A stretch of DNA of 64,000 nucleotides, taken from Novosphingobium sp. Its GTDB lineage: Bacteria; Pseudomonadota; Alphaproteobacteria; Sphingomonadales; Sphingomonadaceae. Of the stretch, positions 54,926 to 62,891 are shown in pieces (position 1 is the stretch's first letter; the number at the start of each line of letters is the position of its first letter). Below the pieces are notes generated by a model that saw only the letters and a list, made by a program, of their open reading frames with translations, was not told the DNA's origin and did not search any database. The stretch lies in NCBI GenBank assembly GCA_017745295.1, contig JAGHZR010000001.1, forward strand, positions 186,001 through 250,000. Reading direction: 5' to 3'. The translations under genes were made by a program, and so were the position numbers.

Positions 54926-55270
54926 TCAACCGCGACCCGCCGCGAGCGAAGTTTGGACTCCGGCCCGGTAGAGCCGCGGCGTGCCGGTCAGGATATTGAG
55001 CCGGGTCGCGACATTGGCGGCTATGATGTTGCGGACCTGCCGATTTACGGCGTTCAACCGCCGCGCCGTTTCCAGCAGGCTCCGGCACTCCTCGTCGAGT
55101 TCCACCGGGGTGCTGCCGTCCAGTATGGCGCAGAGCCGGTCCTTGTCGCGGGTGGTGCCGACGATCGCATCGAGGTCGAGACCGGCAAGCGCTTGCCGCT
55201 CCGCTTCCAGAACGGCAAGCATATGCCGCAGGGTTTCGCGCAACTGGGCCTCCTTGCCGCAGGCGGTCAT
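54926..55270 (-). CDS. flgN: FlgN-like flagellar export chaperone
   Basis: A 114-aa mainly helical protein. LRETLRHMLAVLEAERQALAGLDLDAI is typical of FlgN-family chaperones (cited in part: LRHMLAVLEAERQALAGLD), which bind the hook-junction proteins FlgK and FlgL. It overlaps the flgM stop by 4 bp. The family is weakly conserved; the order flgM-flgN strengthens the call. Confidence 0.82.
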   Translation of the reverse strand: MTACGKEAQLRETLRHMLAVLEAERQALAGLDLDAIVGTTRDKDRLCAILDGSTPVELDEECRSLLETARRLNAVNRQVRNIIAANVATRLNILTGTPRLYRAGVQTSLAAGRG

Positions 55271-55554
55271 TCGTGGTGGCTCCGGAGCAGCACGCCCGCC
55301 GCGATCATGGCGTCGGCGATCTGGGCCGGGACGATCGGGTAAGTACCGTTCTCCACCGCCCGGCGGATCATCGCCACCCGCTCCGCATCGATCGGCGGCG
55401 CGCCGGGATCGAGCGCCGCAGCGGCATCCACGGCCGGGCTTTCCGACCAGGCGGCGAGACTGGTGGTTTCAGCGGGGCGCGCGCTGCCTGCGCGGGAGAG
55501 CCGGGCGCTGACGGCGGCGAGCGGACTGGTCGATCCCACTTCGATGGGGGGCAT
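55267..55554 (-). CDS. flgM: Anti-sigma-28 factor FlgM
   Basis: A 95-aa protein. The C-terminal part, IDAERVAMIRRAVENGTYPI followed by VPAQIADAMI, is the conserved FlgM sigma-28-binding motif. The N-terminus is Ser/Ala-rich and probably disordered. The Shine-Dalgarno AAGGAG at 7 nt is excellent. A gap of 112 bp upstream separates it from flgA and may hold its own promoter, though none was identified. Confidence 0.92.
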   Translation of the reverse strand: MPPIEVGSTSPLAAVSARLSRAGSARPAETTSLAAWSESPAVDAAAALDPGAPPIDAERVAMIRRAVENGTYPIVPAQIADAMIAAGVLLRSHHE

Positions 55555-55666
55555 TGTCTGGCTCCTTGGTGCGGCGTTTCCCTCAAGGACGGCGCCGCCG
55601 CGCAGACCTTAAGGGGTCTCGCAAAGGATTTTGCCCGAAGCCTCCGGCGCGGGCCGCACAGCAAGG

Positions 55667-56158
55667 TTAAGGCAGGGGTAGGGAAACAAGTCCGGGCCTG
55701 ACGATCCGCGCGCGCATTTCCTCCGCCCTACCCTTGCCCACCGTCAGGGGGCGCACCCTGATCCATGCCCCGATCGCGCCGCCCTCCAAGGCCTCGCCGG
55801 ACTGGGAAACCGCGAAGCCCTCGCCCTCCACCACGATCGCCACGGCATCCCCGCGTTTGATGGCAGGAAGTTCCGGCGCTTCGACCAGCGGCAACGCTGC
55901 CCGGCGCACCGGCACGAACAGCCGCCAGCCACCGGCATCGCCGCATTGCACGACCACGCTGTCCCGCGCCGCCGTGCGCCAGGACAGGCCAAGGCCGCCG
56001 CGACAGGGCTGGAGTCGCAGGCGGCGATCGACCGGCGTGACGGCACCGCCCTCCTCGCCCGCGGCTGTGCCGGTGAAGGTCGCGACCTGCCGGTCTATCG
56101 CATCGAGATCGGCAAAGCCGCTCGAAGCGAGAGCGTAAAGGACAAGAGCCGTCATCAT
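55667..56158 (-). CDS. flgA: FlgA-like P-ring assembly protein
   Basis: A 163-aa protein with a short signal-like N-terminus (ALVLYALASSGFA). The SAF-type C-terminal domain has AIKRGDAVAIVVEGEGFAVS and AIGAWIRVRPLTVGKG, with the final RARIVRPGLVSL. FlgA helps FlgI polymerise in the periplasm. It is short for the family (usually 220 aa or more). Its start overlaps the stop of the MotB-like gene. Confidence 0.85.
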   Translation of the reverse strand: MMTALVLYALASSGFADLDAIDRQVATFTGTAAGEEGGAVTPVDRRLRLQPCRGGLGLSWRTAARDSVVVQCGDAGGWRLFVPVRRAALPLVEAPELPAIKRGDAVAIVVEGEGFAVSQSGEALEGGAIGAWIRVRPLTVGKGRAEEMRARIVRPGLVSLPLP

Positions 56159-56634
56159 CTGGAATGCGATCCTTCACCGGGCTTTGGCGATAGGGTTCGC
56201 AAACTTCGTGCCATCGCGTCGTCGGGTTCGTCGAAGGCCAGCGCGACGCGCGCGGGCGGCAGCCCCGGTTCCACGACGATCCGCGCCTTGTGCCCGGCGG
56301 CCTCCGCGTCCGCCGCTAACCGTCCGGCCTCGGCCAATGATCGCGCCATGTCGCCGGGATCGGGACCGTAAGGTGAAGTCACGGTCACGCGCTGCCGGGG
56401 GTCGCCCGCCTGCTCCGACAGCCAGCGCGCCAGCGGCGGCGCGCCCGACGCGGCGATATAGATCGCCAGCGGCGTTCCTTCCGGGGAGGACGGAGGCACC
56501 TCCCGCGCCTGCGCCTGCTTTTCCTGCCGCAGATCGCCTTGCTGGCGGCTGATCGCGGCGGCGGAGATCATGAACAAGATCAGCGAGAGATCGGCGAGCG
56601 AAGTCTGCCAGCTTGCCGCCGTGCGCGCGCTCAT
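56155..56634 (-). CDS. MotB/ExbD-like protein without OmpA domain
   Basis: A 159-aa protein with an N-terminal membrane helix (SLADLSLILFMISAAAIS, residues ~13-30) that contains an Asp near residue 16, the place of the proton-path Asp of MotB/ExbD. The rest is a soluble region with LAIYIAASGAPPLARWLSEQ and RIVVEPGLPPARVALAF, but there is no OmpA-type peptidoglycan-binding domain. It overlaps the MotA-like gene by 4 bp, so the two are almost certainly partners. It may be a stator-type or energising subunit of a different design, and the function is inferred. Confidence 0.65.
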   Translation of the reverse strand: MSARTAASWQTSLADLSLILFMISAAAISRQQGDLRQEKQAQAREVPPSSPEGTPLAIYIAASGAPPLARWLSEQAGDPRQRVTVTSPYGPDPGDMARSLAEAGRLAADAEAAGHKARIVVEPGLPPARVALAFDEPDDAMARSLRTLSPKPGEGSHSR

Positions 56635-57308
56635 GCGGAGACGGCCGCCGGGTGATGCGCTCGCTCCGTGTGGTGACGCTCGACATGCGGCAAGGCATCG
56701 GCGACCTGCCCCTCCAGCCAGTCGATCACCGCCTGCCGGTCGCGCTCCTCGTCGGCGGCACGGCGCGCCAGCACGCGGGCGAGCGGCGTGAACAGCAGGT
56801 TGCCGAGCAGCAGACCGTAGAGCGTCGTCAGCACCGCCATCGAGATCGCCGCCGAGAAGTCCGCCTCCGGCTGGTCGAGCGGCGGCAACTGGTTCAGCGC
56901 GATCAGCGTCCCCGCCAGCCCGAAGACCGGTGCCAGATCGGCAGCCTGGGTGAAGGTGCGCACCGCGCGCTGGCTGGTCTCGATGCGCCGCCGCTTGTGC
57001 GTGGCATGGGCGAGCTGGAGCGCGCCGAGGGAACGGCTGCCGATCAGCATCGCGGTCGCCTCGTCGAACTCGGCATCGCCGGTGGGCGTCGGGCGCGAGC
57101 GGATCACCCCGTCCCGCCGGATTTCCTGCACTTGCACCGCCATGTCCGCCCGCGCCCGCTCGGGATCGAAAGGTCGGTGGAGCAGGTTGCCGAGCGCGGC
57201 GACGGCGGTGAGGCAATCGCCGGTTCCGCAGCGCAGGACGGTGGCGAGCAGCGTGCCGCCCACCACGATCAGGGCACTGGCGGGGTCGAGAAGATGTTCG
57301 GGCTGCAT
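56631..57308 (-). CDS. MotA/TolQ/ExbB-like proton-channel protein
   Basis: A 225-aa membrane protein with an N-terminal helix (ALIVVGGTLLATVL, residues ~11-24) and a pair of C-terminal helices, LAPVFGLAGTLIALNQL and FSAAISMAVLTTLYGLLLGNLLFTPLA (cited as ISMAVLTTLYGLLLGNLLF), which match the MotA/TolQ/ExbB core. The cytoplasmic loop between helices is short compared with MotA, with HATHKRRRIETSQRAVR carrying the charges. It begins the leftward flagellar operon. Whether it is the true flagellar stator cannot be told from sequence. Confidence 0.85.
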   Translation of the reverse strand: MQPEHLLDPASALIVVGGTLLATVLRCGTGDCLTAVAALGNLLHRPFDPERARADMAVQVQEIRRDGVIRSRPTPTGDAEFDEATAMLIGSRSLGALQLAHATHKRRRIETSQRAVRTFTQAADLAPVFGLAGTLIALNQLPPLDQPEADFSAAISMAVLTTLYGLLLGNLLFTPLARVLARRAADEERDRQAVIDWLEGQVADALPHVERHHTERAHHPAAVSA

Positions 57309-57456
57309 GGCGGTGCGCTCTCCTTTTCATCCGGAGAACGGCAGGTTTCGCGCCGTTTCAGCCCCGGCCGCGCCTTGCCGGGAAAGCGGCAGGAGATTGC
57401 CGCCTGCATCGCTATCGCCCCCTGCGCTGTGCCGGAATTCCGGCCCCTCCAGGATT

Positions 57457-57472
57457 TGGCACGCCCTTTGCA
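57457..57472 (+). promoter_or_regulatory. Sigma-54 promoter of the flgB operon
   Basis: TGGCACGCCCTTTGCA is a near-perfect -24/-12 element (consensus TGGCACG-N4-TTGCA). It lies 37 bp upstream of flgB, the right distance for the start of the rod-hook operon, which is driven by RpoN in many polarly flagellated proteobacteria. Confidence 0.9.
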
Positions 57473-57509
57473 ATGAAACGGGACGAACCCTCGTCGGAGC
57501 CGGAACGCC

Positions 57510-57857
57510 ATGTCACAAGACCTGTTCGGGATTCACGCCGCCGCGCTGGAGCTGCGCTCGCAGCGCATGGGCCTGATCGCCTCGAACATCGCCAATGCCG
57601 CGACGCCCGGATACAAGGCGCGCGACATCGACTTCACCGCCGCCCTGCGCGCCGCCGCGCGCGGCACCGACCTGCGCGAAGCGGCCGGCGGCGCTGCCCT
57701 CTACCGCGTGCCGGTCATGCCCTCGCTCGACGGCAATACGGTGGAGCTTCAGAACGAACAGCTCGCCTTTTCCGAGAACGCGGTCGGCTATTCCGCCACG
57801 CTCCAGTTCATCCGGGGCAGGGTGGAGACCCTGACCCGCGCGCTGAGGGGCGAGTGA
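57510..57857 (+). CDS. flgB: Flagellar proximal rod protein FlgB
   Basis: A 115-aa rod protein. MGLIASNIANAATPGYKARDIDF is the conserved N-terminal motif (LIASNIANAATPGYKARD), and the C-terminal helix AFSENAVGYSATLQFIRGRVETL closes the rod fold. It is the first gene after the sigma-54 promoter. Shine-Dalgarno is weak (GGAGCCGGAACGCC). Confidence 0.95.
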   Translation: MSQDLFGIHAAALELRSQRMGLIASNIANAATPGYKARDIDFTAALRAAARGTDLREAAGGAALYRVPVMPSLDGNTVELQNEQLAFSENAVGYSATLQFIRGRVETLTRALRGE

Positions 57858-57859
57858 CG

Positions 57860-58273
57860 ATGCCCGCGAGAAGCGAGCCTATGACCCTGTTCACGCTCGC
57901 CCAGCGCGGCATGTCCGCGCAGTTGGTGCGAATGAACGCGGCGGCCTCCAACCTCGCCAATGCGGGCACCGTCTCGGGCAGCGAGGAACAGGCGTACAAG
58001 CCGATCCGCACTGTCTTTGCCGAAGACCTCGACCGCACCAGCGGCCTCGCCTCGGTCTCCGTGCGCGGCATCATGCGCGAGGGCGCCGCCGCCGTGCGCC
58101 AGCACAGCCCCGACCACCCGCTCGCCGATGCCGATGGCGATGTCTGGACCGCGCCCGTCGACGAGAACGCCGAGATGGTCGAAATGCTCGAGGCCTCGCG
58201 CCAGTACCAGAATCTGGTCGAGGCCCTCGCCACCGCCAAGCAGCTCATGCTCGACACGATGAGGATGAAATGA
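57860..58273 (+). CDS. flgC: Flagellar proximal rod protein FlgC
   Basis: A 137-aa protein. LVRMNAAASNLANAGTVSGS is the N-terminal rod motif and VDENAEMVEMLEASRQYQNL the C-terminal one, with LMLDTMRMK at the end. The start at 57860 is 2 bases after the flgB stop and has GAGGGG upstream. A second ATG at 57881 (MTLFTLAQ) matches the usual family start and would also work. The stop overlaps flgD. Confidence 0.95.
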   Translation: MPARSEPMTLFTLAQRGMSAQLVRMNAAASNLANAGTVSGSEEQAYKPIRTVFAEDLDRTSGLASVSVRGIMREGAAAVRQHSPDHPLADADGDVWTAPVDENAEMVEMLEASRQYQNLVEALATAKQLMLDTMRMK

Positions 58274-58548
58274 CCGCCATCACCCCCCTGTCCGCTACCG
58301 CCCGGGCCTCCGGCTCAAAGACCTCTCTTGGCGATCTCGATCAAGGCGATTTCCTGAAACTGATGCTCACGCAGATGCAGCAGCAGGACCCGTTCAGCCC
58401 GATGGACCAGACCCAGATGCTCGCCCAGATGGCGCAGTTCTCGACCCTCGCCGGCACGTCCGACATGGCGGAGACACTCAAGGCCATCTCCGCCCAGCTC
58501 GATGCCCTCGTGAAGGCCCGGAACACCACGCCCGCCGCGAGCACCTGA
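58270..58548 (+). CDS. flgD: Short hook-cap protein FlgD (N-terminal domain only)
   Basis: A 92-aa protein. The conserved N-terminal FlgD segment is intact (DQGDFLKLMLTQMQQQDPF, then MAQFSTLAGTSDM), but the protein ends after a short helix. Typical FlgD proteins have about 220 aa with tudor-like and Ig-like domains that form the cap. Ordinary stop, no frameshift remnant downstream (flgE starts 22 bp later), so this looks like a naturally short form. Start overlaps the flgC stop by 4 bp (ATGA). Confidence 0.9.
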   Translation: MTAITPLSATARASGSKTSLGDLDQGDFLKLMLTQMQQQDPFSPMDQTQMLAQMAQFSTLAGTSDMAETLKAISAQLDALVKARNTTPAAST

Positions 58549-58570
58549 GCCACATTCGCAGGAGAATCCG

Positions 58571-59383
58571 ATGTCTTTCTACACCTCGCTCACCGGGCTC
58601 AAGAGCGCCCAGACCGACCTCAACGTCATCTCGAACAACATCGCCAATGCCGAGACGGCGGGCTTCAAGAAGAGCAACACGGCTTTCGCCGACATCGTCT
58701 CGTCCTCGATCCTCACCGACCCCTCGCTGACCACCGGGATCGGCGCGCGCGTCGCCTCGATCCAGCAGAATTTCGGCCTCGGCGCGATGGACCAGACCGG
58801 ATCGGCGCTCGACGTGGCGATCAACGGCGAGGGTTTCTTCACCGTCGCCTCGCCGGTCTCGGGCGCGATCGCCTATACCCGCGCCGGAGCCTTCGCCGTC
58901 GATGGAGACGGCTATATCCATAACGCGCAAGGATCGCGGCTCCAGGTCTTCGCCGTCGATGCCAGCGGCGCGATCACCGGCACGACACCGCAATCGGCAC
59001 AGATCCCGCCGATCAATGCCGCCGGTGCCGAGTATGCCGGGATCACCATCGAGCCGAACGGCGCGGTCGTGGCGACTTATGCCGATGCCTCGAACGTCAC
59101 GATCGGCGTCGTCGCGCTGGCTTCGTTCATTGCGCCGAACGGCCTCAAGCAACTCGGCAATGCTTCGTGGTCGGCCACGGGCCGCTCGGGTGTGGCGAGT
59201 TACGGCCAGCCCGGCGCCGGGCTCTACGGCAGCCTGCTTTCCGGCAATATCGAACGCTCCAACGTCGATCTTTCGGAGGAACTGGTCAGCCTCATTACCG
59301 CGCAGCGCTATTTCCAGGCCAATGCCAAGGCGGTCGATACCGAGACCCAGATCTCGCAGACCATCATCAACCTGCGGACCTGA
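58571..59383 (+). CDS. flgE: Short flagellar hook protein FlgE
   Basis: A 270-aa hook protein. The N-terminal rod/hook motif is LNVISNNIANAETAGFKKSN, cited exactly within 20 residues, and the C-terminal motif includes SNVDLSEELVSLITAQRYFQ. The middle domain is small, since FlgE is usually 400 aa or more, so the hook subunit probably lacks the outer D2 domain. Shine-Dalgarno AGGAG is 6 nt from the ATG. It fits with a short FlgD cap. Confidence 0.93.
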   Translation: MSFYTSLTGLKSAQTDLNVISNNIANAETAGFKKSNTAFADIVSSSILTDPSLTTGIGARVASIQQNFGLGAMDQTGSALDVAINGEGFFTVASPVSGAIAYTRAGAFAVDGDGYIHNAQGSRLQVFAVDASGAITGTTPQSAQIPPINAAGAEYAGITIEPNGAVVATYADASNVTIGVVALASFIAPNGLKQLGNASWSATGRSGVASYGQPGAGLYGSLLSGNIERSNVDLSEELVSLITAQRYFQANAKAVDTETQISQTIINLRT

Positions 59384-59394
59384 TCGAAACCGCC

Positions 59395-60150
59395 ATGGAC
59401 CGCCTGATCTACACCGCCGTCTCGGGCATGAACGCCTCGCTCAACCGCGAGCGGGTGATCGCCAGCAACATGGCCAATGCCCAGACCATCGGCTTCCGCG
59501 CCGAAATCCTCCAGGCCACGCCGAATACGCTGGAAGACCCGCAAGTCGAGGTGCGCGCGCTGTCCGGCACCGAAGTCACCGGGGCCTCGATGCGATCCGG
59601 CACCGTCAACCGCACCGGCCAGCCGCTCGACGTCGCCATGCAGGGTGACGCCATGCTGGCGGTGCAGGCCGAGGACGGCGGCGAGGCCTATACGCGGCGC
59701 GGCGACCTTTCCGTCACCGTGACCGGCGTGCTCCAGAACGGCGAGGGCCTGCCGGTGCTCGGCGAAAGCGGCCCGATCACACTGCCGCCGGGATCGATCG
59801 TCACCATCGCGCAGGACGGCGGCATTCTCGTCACCGATCCCGCCACCCCCGGTCAGCCGCCACAGCGGGTGGACCGGCTCAAGCTGGTGGACCCGACCGG
59901 ATCGCGGATCGCCAAGGACCTGACCGGGGTGTTCCGGGTTCCGAACGGCGCGGAAGGCAATGGCGTGCTGCCGGACGACGCCAACGCCGGCGTGATCCCC
60001 GGCGCGCTCGAAGGCTCCAACGTCTCTCCCTCGCAGGTGCTGACCGAGATGATCTCGGCCCAGCGCCTGTTCGAAATGCGAACCAAGCTCGTCGAGACCG
60101 CCCGCCAGCTCGACGAGGGCAGCGTGCGCCTGATGCGCATCGATAGCTGA
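59395..60150 (+). CDS. flgF: Flagellar proximal rod protein FlgF
   Basis: A 251-aa rod protein. It starts MDRLIYTAVSGMNASLNRE, with VIASNMANAQTIGFRAE, the rod motif, and the middle PLDVAMQGDAMLAVQ. The C-terminus has EGSNVSPSQVLTEMISAQR. The start follows flgE by 11 bp; a frame open farther upstream overlaps flgE and is ignored. Confidence 0.94.
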   Translation: MDRLIYTAVSGMNASLNRERVIASNMANAQTIGFRAEILQATPNTLEDPQVEVRALSGTEVTGASMRSGTVNRTGQPLDVAMQGDAMLAVQAEDGGEAYTRRGDLSVTVTGVLQNGEGLPVLGESGPITLPPGSIVTIAQDGGILVTDPATPGQPPQRVDRLKLVDPTGSRIAKDLTGVFRVPNGAEGNGVLPDDANAGVIPGALEGSNVSPSQVLTEMISAQRLFEMRTKLVETARQLDEGSVRLMRIDS

Positions 60151-60163
60151 GGAACCCCGGACA

Positions 60164-60952
60164 ATGCCCACTTCCGCCCTACAGGTCGCCCGCACCGGGC
60201 TGGAGGCACAGGACACGCGGATGCGCGTGATCGCCAACAACCTGGCCAATGTCAGCACCACCGCCTTCAAGAAAGACCGCGCCAATTTCGCCACCCTGGC
60301 CTATCAGGATGCGCGGGTGGCGGGCGCCCAATCCTCCAGCGAGACGACTTATGCCACCGGGCTGAACCTCGGCACCGGGGTCGCGGTGCAGTCCACCAGC
60401 CGGATGGAAACGCAAGGCTCGCTCCAGAGCACCGGCAATACTTTCGATCTCGCGCTCGACGGGCAGGGCTATTTCCAGATCGCCCTGCCCGGCGGCGAAC
60501 TGGCCTATACCCGCGCAGGCAATTTCACCCGCTCGCCGCAGGGCGAACTGGTAACATCACGAGGCTACCTGCTCCAGCCCGCGATCACCGTGCCCGAAGG
60601 CGCGACCGCGATCACCGTCGCCCAGAACGGCACCGTTTCCGCGCAAGTCGATGGCCAGACTGACCCGACCGAGCTGGGCCAGATCACCATCGCCAGCTTC
60701 ACCAATCCGGCCGCGCTACAGGCCGCTTCGGACAACTTCCTGCGCGAAACCGCCGGGAGCGGTCCGGTGCAACTCGGCATTGCCGGGGAAGAAGGACGCG
60801 GGTTCGTGCGGCAGGGGATGCTCGAAGGCTCGAACGTCAACATTGTCGAGGAACTGGTCGACATGATCGAGACCCAGCGCGCCTACGAGATCAACTCGAA
60901 GATGATCTCCTCGGTGGACGAAATGCTGCGCAACGCGAACCAGACGCTGTGA
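60164..60952 (+). CDS. flgG: Flagellar distal rod protein FlgG
   Basis: A 262-aa protein. RMRVIANNLANVSTTAFKKD is the N-terminal motif and TFDLALDGQGYFQIALP the central one; GSNVNIVEELVDMIETQRAY followed by NSKMISSVDEML is the C-terminal helix. Shine-Dalgarno GAGGAA precedes the ATG. Length is normal for FlgG. Confidence 0.96.
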   Translation: MPTSALQVARTGLEAQDTRMRVIANNLANVSTTAFKKDRANFATLAYQDARVAGAQSSSETTYATGLNLGTGVAVQSTSRMETQGSLQSTGNTFDLALDGQGYFQIALPGGELAYTRAGNFTRSPQGELVTSRGYLLQPAITVPEGATAITVAQNGTVSAQVDGQTDPTELGQITIASFTNPAALQAASDNFLRETAGSGPVQLGIAGEEGRGFVRQGMLEGSNVNIVEELVDMIETQRAYEINSKMISSVDEMLRNANQTL

Positions 60953-60980
60953 CGGCGATGGGTCGCGTGAGAACCCCCTC

Positions 60981-61090
60981 CTTCGACAAGCTCAGGATGA
61001 CCGGCTTCGACAAGCTCAGCATGAGCGGAATGCTTGGTCACATCCCAAGTCCGAAACACAAAACCCCGCTCATGCTGAGCTTGTCGAAGC
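60981..61090. repeat. Repetitive palindromic elements at the 5' end of flgH
   Basis: Perfect 25-bp inverted arms at 61004-61028 and 61066-61090 flank a 37-nt loop. A further partial copy precedes at 60981-61004. The core CTTCGACAAGCTCAGCATGA is of a widespread type of extragenic repeat. The right arm is identical in sequence to 63264-63288 and forms codons of the flgH signal peptide. Confidence 0.9.
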
Positions 61091-61755
61091 ATGCCCGCAT
61101 AGCGTTGCTGTGTGCGTGCCTGAACCTCCACGCCGTCCCCGCCCTCGCGAAGAAGCCGCCGCAACCCTCCGGCTTCGAACCCAGCCTGCCCGCCCCGCCG
61201 CCCGCGCAAGCCCAGCCCGCGACCGGCGGCATCTTCAGCGTCTCGCTCGGCTATGCCCCGCTTCACGGCGGCACCCGCGCCGCCCGCGTCGGCGATCCGC
61301 TGACGATCCTGCTGGTGGAAACGACCAGCGCCGCCAAGACCGCCGGTTCCAAAAGCCAGAAGGGCGGCGGCGCCTCGATCACCCCGCCGACCGGAGGGCC
61401 GCTGTCCTTTCTCAAGCCCGATGCCCTTAACGCCAGCTCTTCCTCGACGTTCAATGGTCAGGGCAGCGCGACGCAGACGAGTTCACTGAATTCGGTGCTG
61501 TCCGTGACCATTGCCGAAGTGCGCCCCAACGGGACCGCGCTCGTCCGAGGAGAGAAGAAGATGCTCGTTAGCCAGGGAGACGAATGGGTCCGGTTCTCCG
61601 GCATCGTCCGCCTCGCCGATATCGACGAGGACAACAGCCTACCCTCGACGCGCGTGGCCGATGCCCGGATCGAGTACACCGGCAAGGGCGCGATCATGCG
61701 CAGCGGGCGTCAGGGCTGGCTGGGCCGGTTCTTCACCCGGATTTCGCCGTTCTGA
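61072..61755 (+). CDS. flgH: Flagellar L-ring protein FlgH
   Basis: A protein of about 227 aa from the start used here, the usual FlgH size. It begins with a signal peptide (MLSLSKHARIALLCACLNL, cleavage near ALA-KK, with a possible lipoprotein Cys in LCAC). The L-ring domain contains ARVGDPLTILLVETTSAAKT, VLSVTIAEVRPNGTALVRGE and LVSQGDEWVRFSGIVRLADI. The first residues are encoded by the right arm of the palindromic repeat. The frame is open back to a GTG at 60949 that overlaps the flgG stop as GTGA. That form would put 41 repeat-derived residues ahead of the signal peptide. Neither start has a clear Shine-Dalgarno. Confidence 0.88.
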   Translation: MLSLSKHARIALLCACLNLHAVPALAKKPPQPSGFEPSLPAPPPAQAQPATGGIFSVSLGYAPLHGGTRAARVGDPLTILLVETTSAAKTAGSKSQKGGGASITPPTGGPLSFLKPDALNASSSSTFNGQGSATQTSSLNSVLSVTIAEVRPNGTALVRGEKKMLVSQGDEWVRFSGIVRLADIDEDNSLPSTRVADARIEYTGKGAIMRSGRQGWLGRFFTRISPF

Positions 61756-62891
61756 TGGACCAGCCGAAACTCTCCCGCAGCCAGCGCTGGCTGCCCGCCC
61801 TGCTCGCGGCCCTGATGGCCGCGCTGATCGTGTTCCTCTCGCCGATCGACGCCCAGGCCGAACGCCTGCGCGATCTCGGCCAGTTCCAGGGCGTGCGCTC
61901 CAACCAGCTCACAGGATACGGCGTCGTCGTCGGCCTGCCGGGCACCGGGGACGACAATCTCGAATATACCACGCAGGCGATGAAGGGCGTTTCCGGCCGC
62001 ATGGGCCTGACCTTGCCGCCCGGCATCTCGCCCGGCCTCAAGAACGCCGCCGCCGTGATGATCACCGCGGACCTGCCCGCTTTCGCCAAGCCCGGCCAGC
62101 GCATCGACGTGACCGTCTCGACGATCGGCAAGGCCAAGAGCCTGCGCGGCGGCGCCCTGATCCTCACCCCGCTCTATGGCGCGGACGGGCAGATCTACGC
62201 GATGGCGCAGGGCAATCTCGCAGTCGGCGGCCTCGGCGTTTCGGCGCGCGACGGTTCGAACGTGACGATCAACATCCCGACCGTCGGGCGCATCGCCGAA
62301 GGCGGCAGTGTCGAGCGCGCCGTCGCCACCGGCTTCGAGGGCGGGGAAGCGTTGCGCTGGAACCTGTTCAACTCGGACTTCCTCACCGCCGCCCGCGTGC
62401 GCGATGCGATCAACACGCGGCTGCCGGGCACGGCCACGGTGGAGGACGGCGTTACCGTCTCGCTGCGCCTGCCTCCCGATCCCGACACCCGCGCCTCGAT
62501 GATGGCGGCGATCGAGATGATCGACGTCGATCCCGCCGAGACCCCGGCCCGCGTGATCGTCAACAGCCGCACCGGCACCGTCGTCATCAATGCGGCGGTG
62601 CGCCTTTCCCCCGCCGCGATCAGCCACGGCAAGCTGACGGTGCGCATTCAGGAAAGCCCCAGGGTCGTCCAGCCCGCGCCGTTCAGCCGGGGCCGGACCG
62701 AGATCGAACAGCGCTCCGCCATCACGACCGAAGAGGAAAAGCACACGGTTGCGCTGTTCAAGGGCGGCGCCTCGCTCTCGCGCGTGGTCGATGCGCTCAA
62801 CCTGCTGGGCGTCACCCCGTCCGATCTCGTGGCAATCCTCGAAGCGCTCAAGCAGGCGGGTGCCCTCAAGGCGGAAATGGTGGTGATATGA
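61755..62891 (+). CDS. flgI: Flagellar P-ring protein FlgI
   Basis: A 378-aa periplasmic ring protein with a signal peptide (residues 1-36, ending AQAE). Family segments include LGQFQGVRSNQLTGYGVVVG, LPGTGDD, NAAAVMITADLPAFAKPGQ and IDVTVSTIGKAKSLRGG, and the C-terminal ALFKGGASLSRVVDALNLLG. The start shares one base with the flgH stop, and the stop overlaps flgJ by 4 bp. Confidence 0.97.
   Translation: MDQPKLSRSQRWLPALLAALMAALIVFLSPIDAQAERLRDLGQFQGVRSNQLTGYGVVVGLPGTGDDNLEYTTQAMKGVSGRMGLTLPPGISPGLKNAAAVMITADLPAFAKPGQRIDVTVSTIGKAKSLRGGALILTPLYGADGQIYAMAQGNLAVGGLGVSARDGSNVTINIPTVGRIAEGGSVERAVATGFEGGEALRWNLFNSDFLTAARVRDAINTRLPGTATVEDGVTVSLRLPPDPDTRASMMAAIEMIDVDPAETPARVIVNSRTGTVVINAAVRLSPAAISHGKLTVRIQESPRVVQPAPFSRGRTEIEQRSAITTEEEKHTVALFKGGASLSRVVDALNLLGVTPSDLVAILEALKQAGALKAEMVVI

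Noticed and set aside
60949..61071. Longer flgH start at the GTG overlapping flgG
   Set aside because: It would place 41 repeat-derived hydrophilic residues before the signal peptide and lacks a Shine-Dalgarno; kept as an alternative in the flgH entry.
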